From Macrotrachela quadricornifera (Eukaryota; Rotifera; Eurotatoria; Philodinida; Philodinidae), in the NCBI GenBank assembly GCA_022393335.1, contig JAJEKB010021317.1:624678-688677 (forward strand): 64,000 nt of DNA. Reading direction: 5' to 3'. Made by a program: the position numbers and the translations under genes. This document shows, piece after piece, positions 1 through 11,278 of the stretch. The notes beneath the pieces were generated by a model. It had not been told where the DNA came from and did no database searches. It was given only the letters and a program-made list of their open reading frames with translations. The stretch's first letter is position 1; the number at the start of each line of letters is the position of its first letter.

Positions 1-15
1 TTTGTTAAAATATAG

Positions 16-37
16 TGAGACCCACCGGTGGGTCTCA
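16..37. repeat. 22-bp perfect palindrome
   Basis: The 11 bases tgagacccacc (16-26) are followed directly by their exact reverse complement (27-37), giving a loop-less GC-rich palindrome in an AT-rich context. It lies just upstream of the intron/exon junction of the F-box-like gene. No function can be assigned. Confidence 0.7.
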
Positions 38-99
38 TCGGGTTGAACGGGTTAAAGTGTTTTCTATTTATATTTTTACTATTGGTTTTTTTTTTAAAG

Positions 100-727
100 G
101 AAAACATGGTTCGATGTTGAAGAACATACAAAAAATATAATACATAAAAAATTGTTAACTAGTCAACTTTTAATCAAAAATTATTCTTTTAACCAATTAA
201 AGCAAACATTTATTAATCATTTCAAATATTTATTTGTTGCAGTTCAATTTACTCATTTGGATATTAATTGTGAAAACATATCTATTGATAAATTAATTCG
301 AATAATACAATTATTACCTAATCTTGATTCATTGAAAATATCATCTTTACCGATAAAGCAATTCGATTGGTTATTTGATATAGATACAGAGAGGTTTTTT
401 GAAACATCAAAGAATAATAAAATTCGAAAAGTTTATCTCGAAAATATGATCGATATTGAAGAAATTAATTTTCTTTTTTGTCTTTGTCGTTCTATAGAAT
501 ATTTTCAAGTTGATTGTGAAAAAGATATTAATATTAAAATTCTTTTAAGATATATTTTAATCAAGATCAATATAGAGATTCCTCATCTCATTTGTTTATA
601 TCTCAATGTTGAAAATTGTTCTGATGAAATGGTTCATACTTTACAAAAATTAATCGATGATGAAAAACGATTAGACAAATATACAATTAAACGTATTTAT
701 AATAATATTATTCTAAAATGGAATTGA
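100..727 (+). CDS. 3' exon of an F-box/LRR-like protein (partial)
   Basis: This is a terminal exon. A T-rich tract ending in AG (98-99) is followed by an open frame that runs without an ATG from base 100 to the TGA at 725-727, about 209 residues. The start of the gene lies outside the window. The protein has periodic Leu/Ile segments (LIRIIQLLPNLDSLKIS; HLICLYLNVENC) like the irregular leucine-rich repeats of the large rotifer families that usually carry an N-terminal F-box, which would recruit substrates to an SCF ubiquitin ligase. The F-box itself is not visible, so the family call is inference. No stop or frameshift interrupts the exon. Confidence 0.55.
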
Positions 728-2845
728 CATTGTTTATTTTGGTTTTTTTTCAATTGTTATTAATAAATATATTCAAATTGATGGATGCATAAGAAAGAAT
801 TTTTCTTTTTATAGAAATAATTAAAAAAAAAACAGTAAAAGAAAAATGATCATATAAATAGTGAAACAACTACGATAAAATTCACAGACCGTAGGCGAAA
901 CCATCACATACAGGAATTGCTGGCGTTACAGATCGTGACTGATAGACGCGGTGAACTTTGCCAAAGACCGTGATCGACAGATTCAATGACCTTCTAAGCG
1001 AGTTTTGTTGAACTTCAAGGGTATGGCAAGTTTCTATTTCCAGGAAATTAAAATAAATCACTACCTAATGAAATGTAAACGTACTGCTTCATATTATGTA
1101 AGGTAATTCTTTTCTGTATTGTCATAAATTAATGTCAGAGACTGAAAGAAAAATCTTTTCTATAATACATAGAATTGATATCTATGTTGAAAGTAATAAA
1201 AACAGTTATATCGTCTTTCACATTTTAATTCCATAAAGATTGCGCGACACAGCTTTTTATTTGAAAGAGCATATCAGGATGCAGTGATCATGAAAGCCTT
1301 TTTCCCTTCATTCTTATTTTTCAAGCGAAAAAAATGAATGACAAGTTCAAGCATTTCAATGTAATAATAACAAAGTTTAATTCAAAAAATAGATTCTCAT
1401 AAATACTGCTATTTTAAATATTCTTTAAAATAAAGAAAAATATTTGACTTTATATCGTTTTCATACATGCATAGATGTTAAAGTCACTTCTATGCATTTA
1501 TTCTATCAACATTGTTATGTGATTGTATAACTATTTCTTGTTGTAGCTGTTGAGTTAAAGCGAACAGATTCAATTGTATGCCATTATTTCTATGTTATTT
1601 TGTTTTGTGACTCGTTTAATCGTCTCGCTCTGTAGATTTTTCTTGGCTCTCGTTAATTTTGGTTGTTATTAGGAAATAAACTCAGAAAAAAAAAGATAAA
1701 AACATGCTTGTGACTATCCTCTGGTTTTCTCTCTATGTTTTTGAACTTTTCTCATCATATTTTGTAGTATAATATTAACCTCAATATAAAAGCTTTATAA
1801 AATTATACTACGAAACTCCTGTCAGTAGCATTTGTTTAGAGATCATACTAACTATTCTGACGTTACGATAGCCATGTAATGGTAGTATGAAAGCTTTGTA
1901 AGATCAAAAGGAAAACTCTGTGAAAGTCGATATGAAAGTCCTGTTTTTTTATGATTTATGCATTTTATTTTCTTACGAATTGATACCTCTTCTTTCAGAC
2001 AAAGTTCAAGTTATGTCAATGAAAAACTTTTTGGGGTCATATCTCTAGACTATTAATATTATAGAAATAATTAAAAAGAAGCAAAATAACTAAGCTTTCG
2101 TATCCAAAAAAATTTTCAAAGCTGGTAAAGCTCAATTGGATCGATTTCAGCTATGACTCAGATCCATATTTCACATGAAAATATCACACTCATATGTATG
2201 CAAATATTAGTGGACATTTCTTTCATTATAACAACCCATGAGGCGTGACAAAAAGTATTTGATCACATAAAATAAAATATGGGGGAAAAAACCTACTAAT
2301 TTCGTCAACAATATATATTCAACAAAATTGCTTGTGAACATACGACAAACGATTGGTACATTCCAAATATTTTATCACGTAAGTATATTTTATTTTTCAT
2401 TATTATTAGAATAGTAACAAACTTAAAGTTAAATGTCAAGAGTAGTTATAAACAATCAGAATGAGAGCACATGAAAATCAGAGATTGTTATATTCACAGA
2501 ATACTTGTGTAAAACAATTAGAAAAATAATCAGATTAAAATCGATTGTAATCAAAACAATTCAAAAAAAAAACCAAAATCTCATTTTGTTATTTCTATTA
2601 TTTTTCGATTATGATTGATTAACAAATTTATGAGAAAAATTAAATGTAAGTAAGTTTTCATGAGAGTAAATGGTAAAATCTTCAAAATAATCAATTTTTT
2701 AAATAGATAAGGTCGATAATGAACGATTGAAAATGCTTGATATATTCAACTGATAGTCTTGATTGAAGTGACTCTTATACATAGAATAATCTTATCACAA
2801 ATCAAATCATACAGAATGATGTTCTAAATCCTTACATTTCACTTA
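728..2845. other. Intergenic, no gene seen
   Basis: AT-rich sequence with stops in all frames. Bases 880-1020 are somewhat less AT-rich but encode nothing I recognise, and I see no RNA gene or ordered repeat. Confidence 0.5.
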
Positions 2846-4330
2846 CGAGGAAACATATTTAATTGCTCTCCTTTGAAATAGGGTTTTAAACTATTCCATC
2901 CTGTAAGATATTTGATGTATATCATGAACATCAATGTCTTATCTGCTTTCGTTTTAACTTTGATAAAAACAGAAAATCAAACTTTTTCATTTTTTATATA
3001 GTATAGATATGACTTATATGTCATTCTTTGTTTTTATAATGTATGTGTCAATTATGAATTCTTTTTGTAAAGTAATATAATATAGAATATATATTTTTCT
3101 CTCATAATTAAAAATATTATTCTTTTTCTATCCATATGACAATTCATTCGATTGATAAAATGAAATTGTGCAATTTGCGAATTTGCATAAGTTTTCATCT
3201 GTTAAACGAAGATGCAATTAAGAAGAATATGTTAGACAGAAATTAGAACAATTTGATCAATCAGTTTAAAATGAGTTTAATGAAGTACGAATTAAATGTT
3301 TACTAATTCATGATCGAGATTTATAGAAACTTATCATAGGAAAAGCGCGATAGATGAATTTGACAAACTTTCTTCCTTCTTCTTTTTAGTTACTTAACTT
3401 TAAATGTCATCATCGTATTACATCACGAATAATAATAAAATTCGTTACTAAAAATGATGTCGATGATAGAGAACAAGTAATCGAGGAAGAAGAAATATTC
3501 CTAAAGAAAGTTGAAGAAATCATTTCTCATTCTCGGAAGAAAAAAATATCTTTAGGACGAATTAATTCCCGAAGCGTCGTTTCACATTCGCATACAATCA
3601 TGCCCATCTTAAGCATGAACAGTAAACTTGTAGGGACAGTATTTATATGTCTACAGGAATTGTCAGCAAGTTTAAGTCCACAAGTATTTCAAACAATGTA
3701 TCAAACACAAAATATCCACGTCACATGCAATAAATCTGGAAAGTCTCATATTAAATATTGAACAAAAGAAGATTTACGAGCATCTATTCAAGAAAATTGC
3801 CTACTAATGCTCGATTCTTGGTCAGGACAGATCGGTTCCACAAATATTGGGGAAATATTCAATACCAACTTTTACAATTACCACCTAAGGCAACAGAGAA
3901 CACTAAGCCTGGTGATACACGTACTTCTTCAGACAATGAGAATATTTCTATCAAAGATATTTCGACTGTGTAGCATTTGATTAATTCAATATTGACTTAA
4001 GATTGAGGGATAATATTTTTAAACTATATTCTCTCCAATACAAAATCAATTTTCTTCAAATTGTTTTCGTTTAATGATCGAGTATGCTTGATACTCCTGT
4101 GGATATACGAAACAAAAACGTAGTCAATTTCAAAATACTCGTGATATTTGTTTTTCATTTGATGTAGATGGATGTTCCATCGCTGGTTAGGACGATTTTC
4201 TGTTTATATCAAATTTAAACGAAAGCATCTAAGACATTGATATTAATGATATACATCAAGTACCTTACAAGATGAAATGGTTTAAAACCCTTTCTTAGAT
4301 GAGAGGGGGGCACTTAAATATGTTCCCTCG
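2846..4330. mobile_element. Decayed DNA transposon with ~130-bp inverted repeats and TTA duplication
   Basis: Bases 2846-2975 match the reverse complement of about 4200-4330 at high but imperfect identity (shared blocks include CGAGG-AACATATTTAA, TTTGATGTATATCAT and TATCAATGTCTTA). The left end starts CGAGGAAACA directly after TTA (2843-2845); the right end finishes TGTTCCCTCG directly before TTA (4331-4333). This gives a 1485-bp element with a 3-bp TWA-type target duplication. A broken DDE transposase lies between the arms. The same CGAGGGAAC terminus occurs on the small element in the acyl-CoA synthetase intron (15754-15996), which points to one mobilising family. Confidence 0.75.
3460..3980 (+). 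pseudogene. DDE-type transposase remnant (pogo/Tigger-like)
   Basis: Translation between the inverted repeats gives about 170 residues with hallmarks of DDE-1 transposases: SHSHTIMPILSMNSKLVG then FICLQE, an NKSGKSH block, and LLMLDSWSGQ around a likely catalytic Asp. An in-frame TGA follows the SHIKY segment (about 3758), and the later block QLLQLPPKATE is read in a different frame, so there is at least one frameshift. The N-terminal DNA-binding region and the last acidic residue are not recovered. The gene is dead. The family call rests on remembered motif patterns; a 3-bp TTA duplication is unusual for pogo, so the superfamily remains open. Confidence 0.6.
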
Positions 4331-4333
4331 TTA

Positions 4334-4985
4334 AACTGAAAGAAAATTTGCTTGCTGAATAGAACATTTTATTTTTTGCAAAATTTCATGTTGAATCTTT
4401 TGAGAAGTTTGCTTCTGAACAATGAGAACTAACAAAAATATTCTGAAATTACTGATGATGGTATTTATTTGAGGTTATTTGGTATGTATATTATAAAAAC
4501 TATCATATCGATGATAAAAAAAAGAACAAATGGAATAAATGTAAAAGAAATATGGACACATAATATCAAAGTCTTATAAATATTTTAAGACTACCGATCG
4601 ATCATTCTATATACAAATAACCGTACTCTATATCTCTGACTTGTTAGGATCTATATCCGAATTGAAAATATCATATAAGAATTGCTACACTTTATCGAGA
4701 ATGTGTTTCAAAAATGACACAATTTCTTCTTGTTGATTTACATTAAAAGCAAGGATATATCCATCATCACTGATTGGATGAAATATTCACTATCATCATA
4801 TGAAAGATGTATTTCTAGTGTTTTTATTGAATTTCGAAATACCAGTGTTGCCTATACTAGCATTTCACTATTTTATCATGCAATGCAACAAAACAATGTA
4901 AGTATAAAGGAAAATTTCAATAATTCCATAGTCTCGTTTATTATGACTAAAACCATAAAATGAATAGAAAAAAATGGGTTAAGCT
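4334..4985. other. Intergenic, no supported gene
   Basis: An open stretch at 4730-4963 (77 codons from a TTG) ends near a GTAAGTA donor-like site, but its translation matches nothing I know. Treated as non-coding or relic sequence. Confidence 0.35.
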
Positions 4986-6467
4986 TCAGGTAAGGGTTTT
5001 AATTAAATGTTCAACAGCATCTGCTGTGTGGGTGAATTCTCTCTTGTTTTCCAAATTTTGTGCTATTTTTGCTTCCTGTCTTAATTTTTCTATAGTTGTA
5101 TTCATCATTTCAGCGAAATTAAAATGCGAACAAATTCTTTTAAGTTGATAAATTGAATCCAAAATTCCTTGTTTACACTGATGTGTCTCTTGTTTTATTT
5201 GATTACAAGTCAAATCAAGCTGTCACAGTTTTTCCTGACTTGTTCGTATTCGATTCGAAGCTTCATCAAAAGCAATTTTTTTTGATTGAATAATTTCTTC
5301 AATATCGACTAAACGTGTCACTGGAATTTCATACGTATGTAAATGTTGGTTCATTCCACACTGACAATGTCGACAATTTTGACCAGATCGATCAGCAGCA
5401 GCACAATGTTGAAAATGATCATAATTGAGAGTTGGTTGATAACTAAGATTGCAATTTTCATGACATACAGAGATTTTTCCATGTTCTGTACAAATAGTAC
5501 TGTAATCATTTTTTTTCTCAAGTTCAATTTGTTCGATTTTCTTGTTAGTTGTGTAAATCTGATTGGTTTTTTTATCATTTTCAGCATTATTCAATCGTTC
5601 ACGTTCAATTTTTAATGCATTTAAAATTTCTAGTAATGATTTCTGCTTAACAATAAGATTTTCTTTGTGAGCAATAAGTTGTTCTCGTTGAATACGCATA
5701 GTATCGAATACTTCTGTTGATGTTGCTGCAGTTTGTTCGATTTGAATCATTAAATTTTCAATTGTTTCCATTGAATCATTCCAATTCATTTCAGCACGTT
5801 GAGCATTCTTTGGATTTGTCTCAATCATAGCTCGATTTTCAACACTAAACAATGAATTACGTCGTTCACCTGGCATGTATTCGCTAATTAAATTCATATC
5901 GAAATTACATTCATTTTCTGTACAATTGGTTAATATGAAAAATAGATTATTAAATACACTGTCGGGCAATGAATTGCGCAATTGATCTAAGGTACTTTTA
6001 ATCGATGTCGAGAGACGACAAATAGTGCCATTAATGGTAATTATAATAGCCGTAATTAATGGAAGTTTACTCATTGTCTTGAGAATTTCTTGAATGTTAA
6101 TATCATCGAGATGTGAATCAGTATCATTAAAACCAGGAGTATCGACAATATTGATTCTCATGGTTTTGCTATTCGTTTGCCAAATAAAATCGTATTGATT
6201 ACAATGCATTGTTTTATTCTTTGTTGTATCATTTACATTACGTTCACTACTGATATATCCAGCAGCAGCATTTGGAAAAAGTCGATTTGGAATGACTACA
6301 TGAACATTAGAATAGCCTGTACTTTTTGAGAAACCAGTTTTGGCGAAGAAGTTAGCAAAGTAATTAATGCATGTAGACTTTCCAGAACCAGATTCACCGA
6401 TAAAAACGAGCACAATATCACCTTTGACAACCATGATATGATAAGGAGAAGATATGAGAATAAACAC
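4986..6467 (-). CDS. AIG1/GIMAP-like GTPase with an in-frame TGA
   Basis: Minus-strand P-loop GTPase of the AIG1/TRAFAC type. Residues 24-32 are the G1 loop GESGSGKST, DTPGFND near residue 108 is G3, and LTNCTEN near residue 180 takes the G4 place, where many GIMAPs have T/NKxD. A long helical region with Glu/Lys/Gln-rich coiled-coil character follows, then a Cys/His-rich stretch (HCQCGMNQHLHTYEI) that may bind metal. Reading stops at TGA 5223-5225 after residue 414, but the same frame then stays open for another 79 codons to a stop at 4986-4988 with similar helical composition, so the TGA looks like a recent nonsense change. Start: the first ATG gives MFILISS; Met12 (6434) is equally plausible. 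Diverges from the paralogue at 6799. Confidence 0.75.
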
Positions 6468-6530
6468 AGTAAATTAACCATCTTGAACAACTATATTTAA
6501 ATGTAAACTAAAACTGGAAAAATCCTAATG

Positions 6531-6710
6531 CACCAAATTTTTTTTAATGAATAAATGACGTTTTCTTTTATTATGACGAAATGACATACTTCATATCAAA
6601 TCAAAGGAAAGAATCCCAGACACCAGATTTTTCATTCTTTTTCTATGAATGAATAAATGACACTTTTTTTCATTATGACGAGACGAAATAGACATCAAAG
6701 GAAACATTCC
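6531..6710. repeat. ~88-bp direct repeat in the shared promoter region
   Basis: Units at 6531-6617 and 6621-6710 share cacca-attttt, ATGAATAAATGAC, ATTATGACGA and ATCAAAGGAAA in the same order. They lie between the two divergent AIG1-like genes and could be a duplicated regulatory block; that role is inference. Confidence 0.6.
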
Positions 6711-6744
6711 AATTAACTTGGAAACCGTAGAAAGTGGGAAATAA

Positions 6745-6754
6745 TATATAAATA
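6745..6754 (+). promoter_or_regulatory. TATA-like box
   Basis: TATATAAATA lies 45 bases upstream of the ATG at 6799, a plausible TATA distance for a short 5' leader. Confidence 0.4.
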
Positions 6755-6798
6755 CATCGGATTGATCATGTTATTCATTTCTAAACACTTATTTTCAA

Positions 6799-8393
6799 AT
6801 GACACATGTGAAACGTTTCGTTGTGCTCGGCAATACAGGTGCCAGTAAATCAACTTTCATCAATGCTATGTTCAATTACTGTTATGGGACACGTATTGCT
6901 GATGAAATATTCACAACAGAAGGGCCATCTGCCGTCAAACTAGCTACTCCATGTAAAGGTTGGACTGATCTAGTTTCTTCAAATAGTCTTTCATCTGAAC
7001 ATGATATAAATGATCAAACAAAAAGTCAAACAACAACCAGTAACACATATTCACTTCAAATTAACGAAGATCTTATATTCGAATTAATTGATACACCTGG
7101 TTTTAATGATACAAAAGGTATGTTAAACGATCAATCAAATTTGCAACATATTGAAAAAGCTTTATGTGATATATCTTATCTAAATGGAATCATTATTGTT
7201 GTCAATGGTGCTCTCGTACGGTTAAGCACATCCTTTCATCATTTTCTTTGCCTGTTACATGAAATTTTACCTAATAATCTTCATCACAATATGTGTATTA
7301 CAAATGACTAATTGTGATGAACTTAGTTGTAATATGAATTCTATTACCTTACGAAAATTACTTCATGTTACTGATAAAACAATCTTTCGAATTCAGAATA
7401 ATATCTTTCGTTGGGATCGAAAAATACATTTCAGATAAAATTATGCGTCATTATCGTCACTATTTTGAAGATACTATCAATACAATTACTGAACTTATAC
7501 CAGTCTTAAATAAATTTGATAATGTTCCAACTAACGACATCAATTTTATTATTACTCAACAATCATTCATTGATAAAAACATTCAAGAGTTAATTGAACA
7601 AATAATCACGTTACTTTGTACACAACGAGAACAAATTAATGCTAAAAATGCAATTCTTAGTGCAGAAGCTACGATGCAAGCAAATAAAAATTGGGAAAAA
7701 CAATATGAAATTACTGCAATTAAATGGATGGAAGTACAAATGAATCCTCTCTCTCAAGCGAGACCTGATAGTTCACAAATACAAAAAATATCTCCGACAG
7801 AGAAAACAAAAACTGAAGGCTTTATTCATTCAATGATTTCATTTCTAACAAAAGTGTTCAATAAAATAGGAAGTCGAGACAAAAACTCTACCGATTCGAA
7901 CTCAATACACAAAGAAACATCATCTAGTAGTGATACCATTGAAATGAATAGCAGCAAAAATGAGGTTATTTCAAATGAAAAACTTACAAAAAATTACAAG
8001 GCAGCAATAACTAAAGTAAACCTGACATTACCCAATAATAATGCTATTTCACATCATGATAGTGCTCAAAAGCAAGCGTCTGATTTAGGCAAGGAAATTG
8101 AAAATCTTAATAAAAAAGAGGAAATACTACATCATGAACTTAACTCTTTATTTAAACAACTTATCATTCATGTTGAAAAAATGCGTACAATTAACAAAAA
8201 TATTGATTTAATTCAAAAACACAAAGATTTATTGAATAAATTTTCAGAGAAAATCAAGACAATGGATAATATATTCAATACAAAGATTTATTTTGACAAG
8301 ACAATTGATATTCTACGACATGTATCAACTACATCTGACTTATCCAACAGTTCTCAATTAGCAATGATTGAAGCAATGGAAACAGAAAATTAA
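6799..8393 (+). pseudogene. AIG1-like GTPase, broken by two frameshifts
   Basis: Paralogue of the minus-strand GTPase. The first segment (6799-7311) holds a P-loop written GNTGASKST, where the usual second Gly is Ser, and DTPGFND with the following VNGALVRLSTS block. Homology then continues in the next frame (MTNCDELSCNM onwards, about 7304-7430) and again in the third frame from 7365/7430 to 8393 (DKIMRHYRHYFE, then about 310 residues of coiled coil). Two +1-type frame changes and the altered P-loop argue for a decayed gene rather than introns, because no GT-AG pairs fit the junctions. The long C-terminal frame is still open, so decay looks recent. Confidence 0.65.
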
Positions 8394-8920
8394 ATTATTC
8401 TAGTTAACTAAAACAATGTTTTTCTTTTTAACTCTTAATCACGATTATTCAGAAATAAAGTTAAATCTTCGAAATGAATCTAATATTATGGGAAAATGGT
8501 TGCCATATCTATTTCATGTTCTTTATAGAAGAATGTCCAATAGTTAAGAAATAGGAATTCCTTCTCAAGTCTCTCATACTTCTAAAGTTAACAAAATCAT
8601 ATGTTATTCACAATATTTTTTGCTCGTACATCTAAAACAATCTTAAAAAATACATCATTTTAGTTATTATCAATGATGCAACTGTGAAAGAACTAATGAT
8701 CAGTTTTTTATTCCTTGAGGAATTATTATAAACATTGATGATAAATTTTATTTTGAATGAGAAAAATTTTTTTTGTCTAAATATACCTCAATGATATATG
8801 TGAACGAATTTTGGTTACTGATTTATTTCTTCAAATGCGATCATCATTATTTAAAATAAAATTCAATCGATTGGTCATGTTAGGTTAAGATCATTGATAA
8901 ATATTGACAATGGCAACCAA

Positions 8921-9415
8921 CGAGGGAACCTCCCCAAGTGTCACCCTCCTTTTAGCCTCAGATTTTGCCTATAAATAGAACTCATACCGTAGATAAGAGT
9001 CCTAAAAGGATTTGTGCCCAAAGTTTTCTGTTGTTGAGATATAACGTTTTTAAAGTATTGGAATAACTCACTACTGTGGTTCTCCTCAAGAACATCGGAA
9101 AATCTCATTTTAAAATTTCGACTTGAAACTTTGTGTAAAGAGACGAGTCAATTCAAGTGGGTTATTGTGAAAGTTTCAGATCAATTCCTTGTTCCTATCC
9201 TAAGATACGGCTATGGTAATCAAATGTCACTTGCAGAAGCAACTTTTGGCGCTCTCATCTCCAATTAGGAGCGTTCAGCAAAGCTGAGACTTTCATAATA
9301 AGCCACTCTCTATAGAAAGTTTCAAATTGAAATTCTAAAATGAGTTTTTCTGAGTGAGTTATCATGATACTTTAAAAAACGTAATATTGTAACGACAGCA
9401 GACTTTGATCACAAA
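8921..9415. repeat. MITE copy plus an inverted second copy
   Basis: 8921-9200 is a diverged copy of the element at 15754-15996: it starts CGAGGGAACCTC and shares CACCCTCCTTTT, TGCCCAAAG and GTATTGGAATAACT in order. Its right end is worn. From 9281 to about 9415 the reverse complement of the same element recurs (CTGAGACTTTCATAATAA, ATTCTAAAATGAG, GATACTTTAAAAA), making a head-to-head pair. Bases 8394-8920 and 9416-9940 are AT-rich with no gene seen. Confidence 0.65.
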
Positions 9416-9940
9416 CCATTTTTTGGTTTCTGATATAATTTTTTAAATTTCAAAATTTTATATAAGACGCGTTCAGATATATTTCCAAGTAAAAAATATT
9501 TATATGAATTCTAACATTAAATAAATGAATGGTTTAAACAATTATAATGCAATAAATCTCTGACGATTTATAATTGTTTAATTCCAATGAATATCCTAAA
9601 GAATGATAATTCAAGTCATGTTGAGTGCATCTTAATGAACTATTAATTAATCTTTGGAATTCATTAAAATGTATGTTATTTTTATCAATGCATTATAATG
9701 CATGAAATGAGTTGTATTATTATATAATTACATTCATTGATGTTCTATGGAAGAATAGTACATTACAACATAGATTATTATTGGAATATCTATTAGATAG
9801 GAGTTCGAAGAGGATATATATATTAATTAGAAAATTCTTTTAATCTCATAATTATTTTATTTTTTGGTATAAAAAAAAACAAAAGTTTCTGACTATAAAT
9901 GTCTTTAATCTGTTGATTTAATAGAGTATAGAATTAAAAT

Positions 9941-10909
9941 ATGATAATAATATCTGTTATACGTTTTTGGCTTTATTTAATATTTGTAATTCCATCGATA
10001 TTATTTTGTATATTTAATCTCTATCATTTTCTTGTTGATCGAACACTTCGTAAGGCTCTTAATAATCATGTTATTATTCTTATTATTTTTCTTTCTTTAT
10101 TTTATAATATAACAAATATAATATGGTTAATTCATTATTATCGTACTGGTTATTCAATATTATTTTCTCCAATATTTTGTGTTATATGGATGTATATAGA
10201 TTATGCTCCATATGTCTCAATGACACATCTTGTATCATGGGCATCAATTGAGCGTCATATTCTAATATTTCATCGAAATTTTGTATTAACACGACGAAAA
10301 CGATTAATTGTTCATTATATTCCTATGATAATATTTGGTATATATCCATTTGTATATTATATAATAATTATATTTATTTTACCTTGTAAAATTCCAATTG
10401 ATTATACAAAAACTCGATGTGGTTTAACATCTTGTGCATATCCAAATGGTATAATTAGTATGTGGGATGGATTTGTAAATAATATATTACCTGTATTTAG
10501 TATTGTAATATTCAGTTTAACTCTTATTATAAGGGTATGGTATAAAAAATTTCGAATGAAACAAAGATTTCATTGGAGAAATTATCGAAAAATGACAATA
10601 CAATTATTATCAATATCTTTTATTTATTTTATTTTAATTTTTCCACCGATGATTTTATTTACTGCATATTCATTGGGTATATCATATAATGTTGGATCTG
10701 ATTTTTATTCTGGTAGTATGTATTTTAGTTATTTTATTACAATACTTACTCCTTGTGTATGTACTTTTACATTACCTGAACTTCGAGAAAAATTTCAAAA
10801 GATTTTTAGAATTTTTCAACGAACAAATCGTGTTGTTCGTCCTGGAAGATTATCAAAGAATATTTTTTTAGGTAGTCGAACCGAAAGAGGAATATATCCT
10901 GTTCAATAA
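9941..10909 (+). CDS. Rhodopsin-type G-protein-coupled receptor, orphan
   Basis: Single-exon gene of 322 residues with seven hydrophobic helices at about 8-30, 42-64, 82-108, 124-147, 181-200, 219-243 and 258-278. Helix 3 is preceded by Cys80, which can pair with Cys160 or Cys165 in the second extracellular loop. The E/DRY position reads SIERHILIF (103-111), as in many lophotrochozoan chemosensory-like receptors. Helix 6 has IFPP and helix 7 ITILTP; the canonical NPxxY is absent. A short basic C-tail follows. The N-terminus is only about 7 residues long, so a large ligand-binding ectodomain is excluded. Ligand unknown. Confidence 0.8.
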   Translation: MIIISVIRFWLYLIFVIPSILFCIFNLYHFLVDRTLRKALNNHVIILIIFLSLFYNITNIIWLIHYYRTGYSILFSPIFCVIWMYIDYAPYVSMTHLVSWASIERHILIFHRNFVLTRRKRLIVHYIPMIIFGIYPFVYYIIIIFILPCKIPIDYTKTRCGLTSCAYPNGIISMWDGFVNNILPVFSIVIFSLTLIIRVWYKKFRMKQRFHWRNYRKMTIQLLSISFIYFILIFPPMILFTAYSLGISYNVGSDFYSGSMYFSYFITILTPCVCTFTLPELREKFQKIFRIFQRTNRVVRPGRLSKNIFLGSRTERGIYPVQ

Positions 10910-11278
10910 TTATTATTAAAAGAAATAAATTTATATGTTATGAAGTATTTATTGTCTGTTATTCATCGTTTATTTATCAGTAAATATAATTGAATCTTCA
11001 TCAAGAAATTTTGCAAATAACGTGCGACATTTGAAAATCCAATGTGTAAAATAACATCTGTCATCCAATTTAAACCTATATGAATAATCCGGATGGAACA
11101 TAATATATCATATAAAAACTGACCTTTTTTTTTTGTATGTAATTTTTTTTTTTGAAATAAATAGCAACAGCACGTCCGAAGTTAATCATATATTGACATA
11201 AGAAAAGAAAAATAATATATATAAAGAGGTAGATATATATATATATGCTGATTTTCATAGTTACGATTTAAAGATTCC

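Noticed and set aside
4730..4963. 77-codon open frame with a following GTAAGTA
   Set aside because: Begins at TTG, has no recognisable motif, and no acceptor or partner exon fits; most likely chance or relic.
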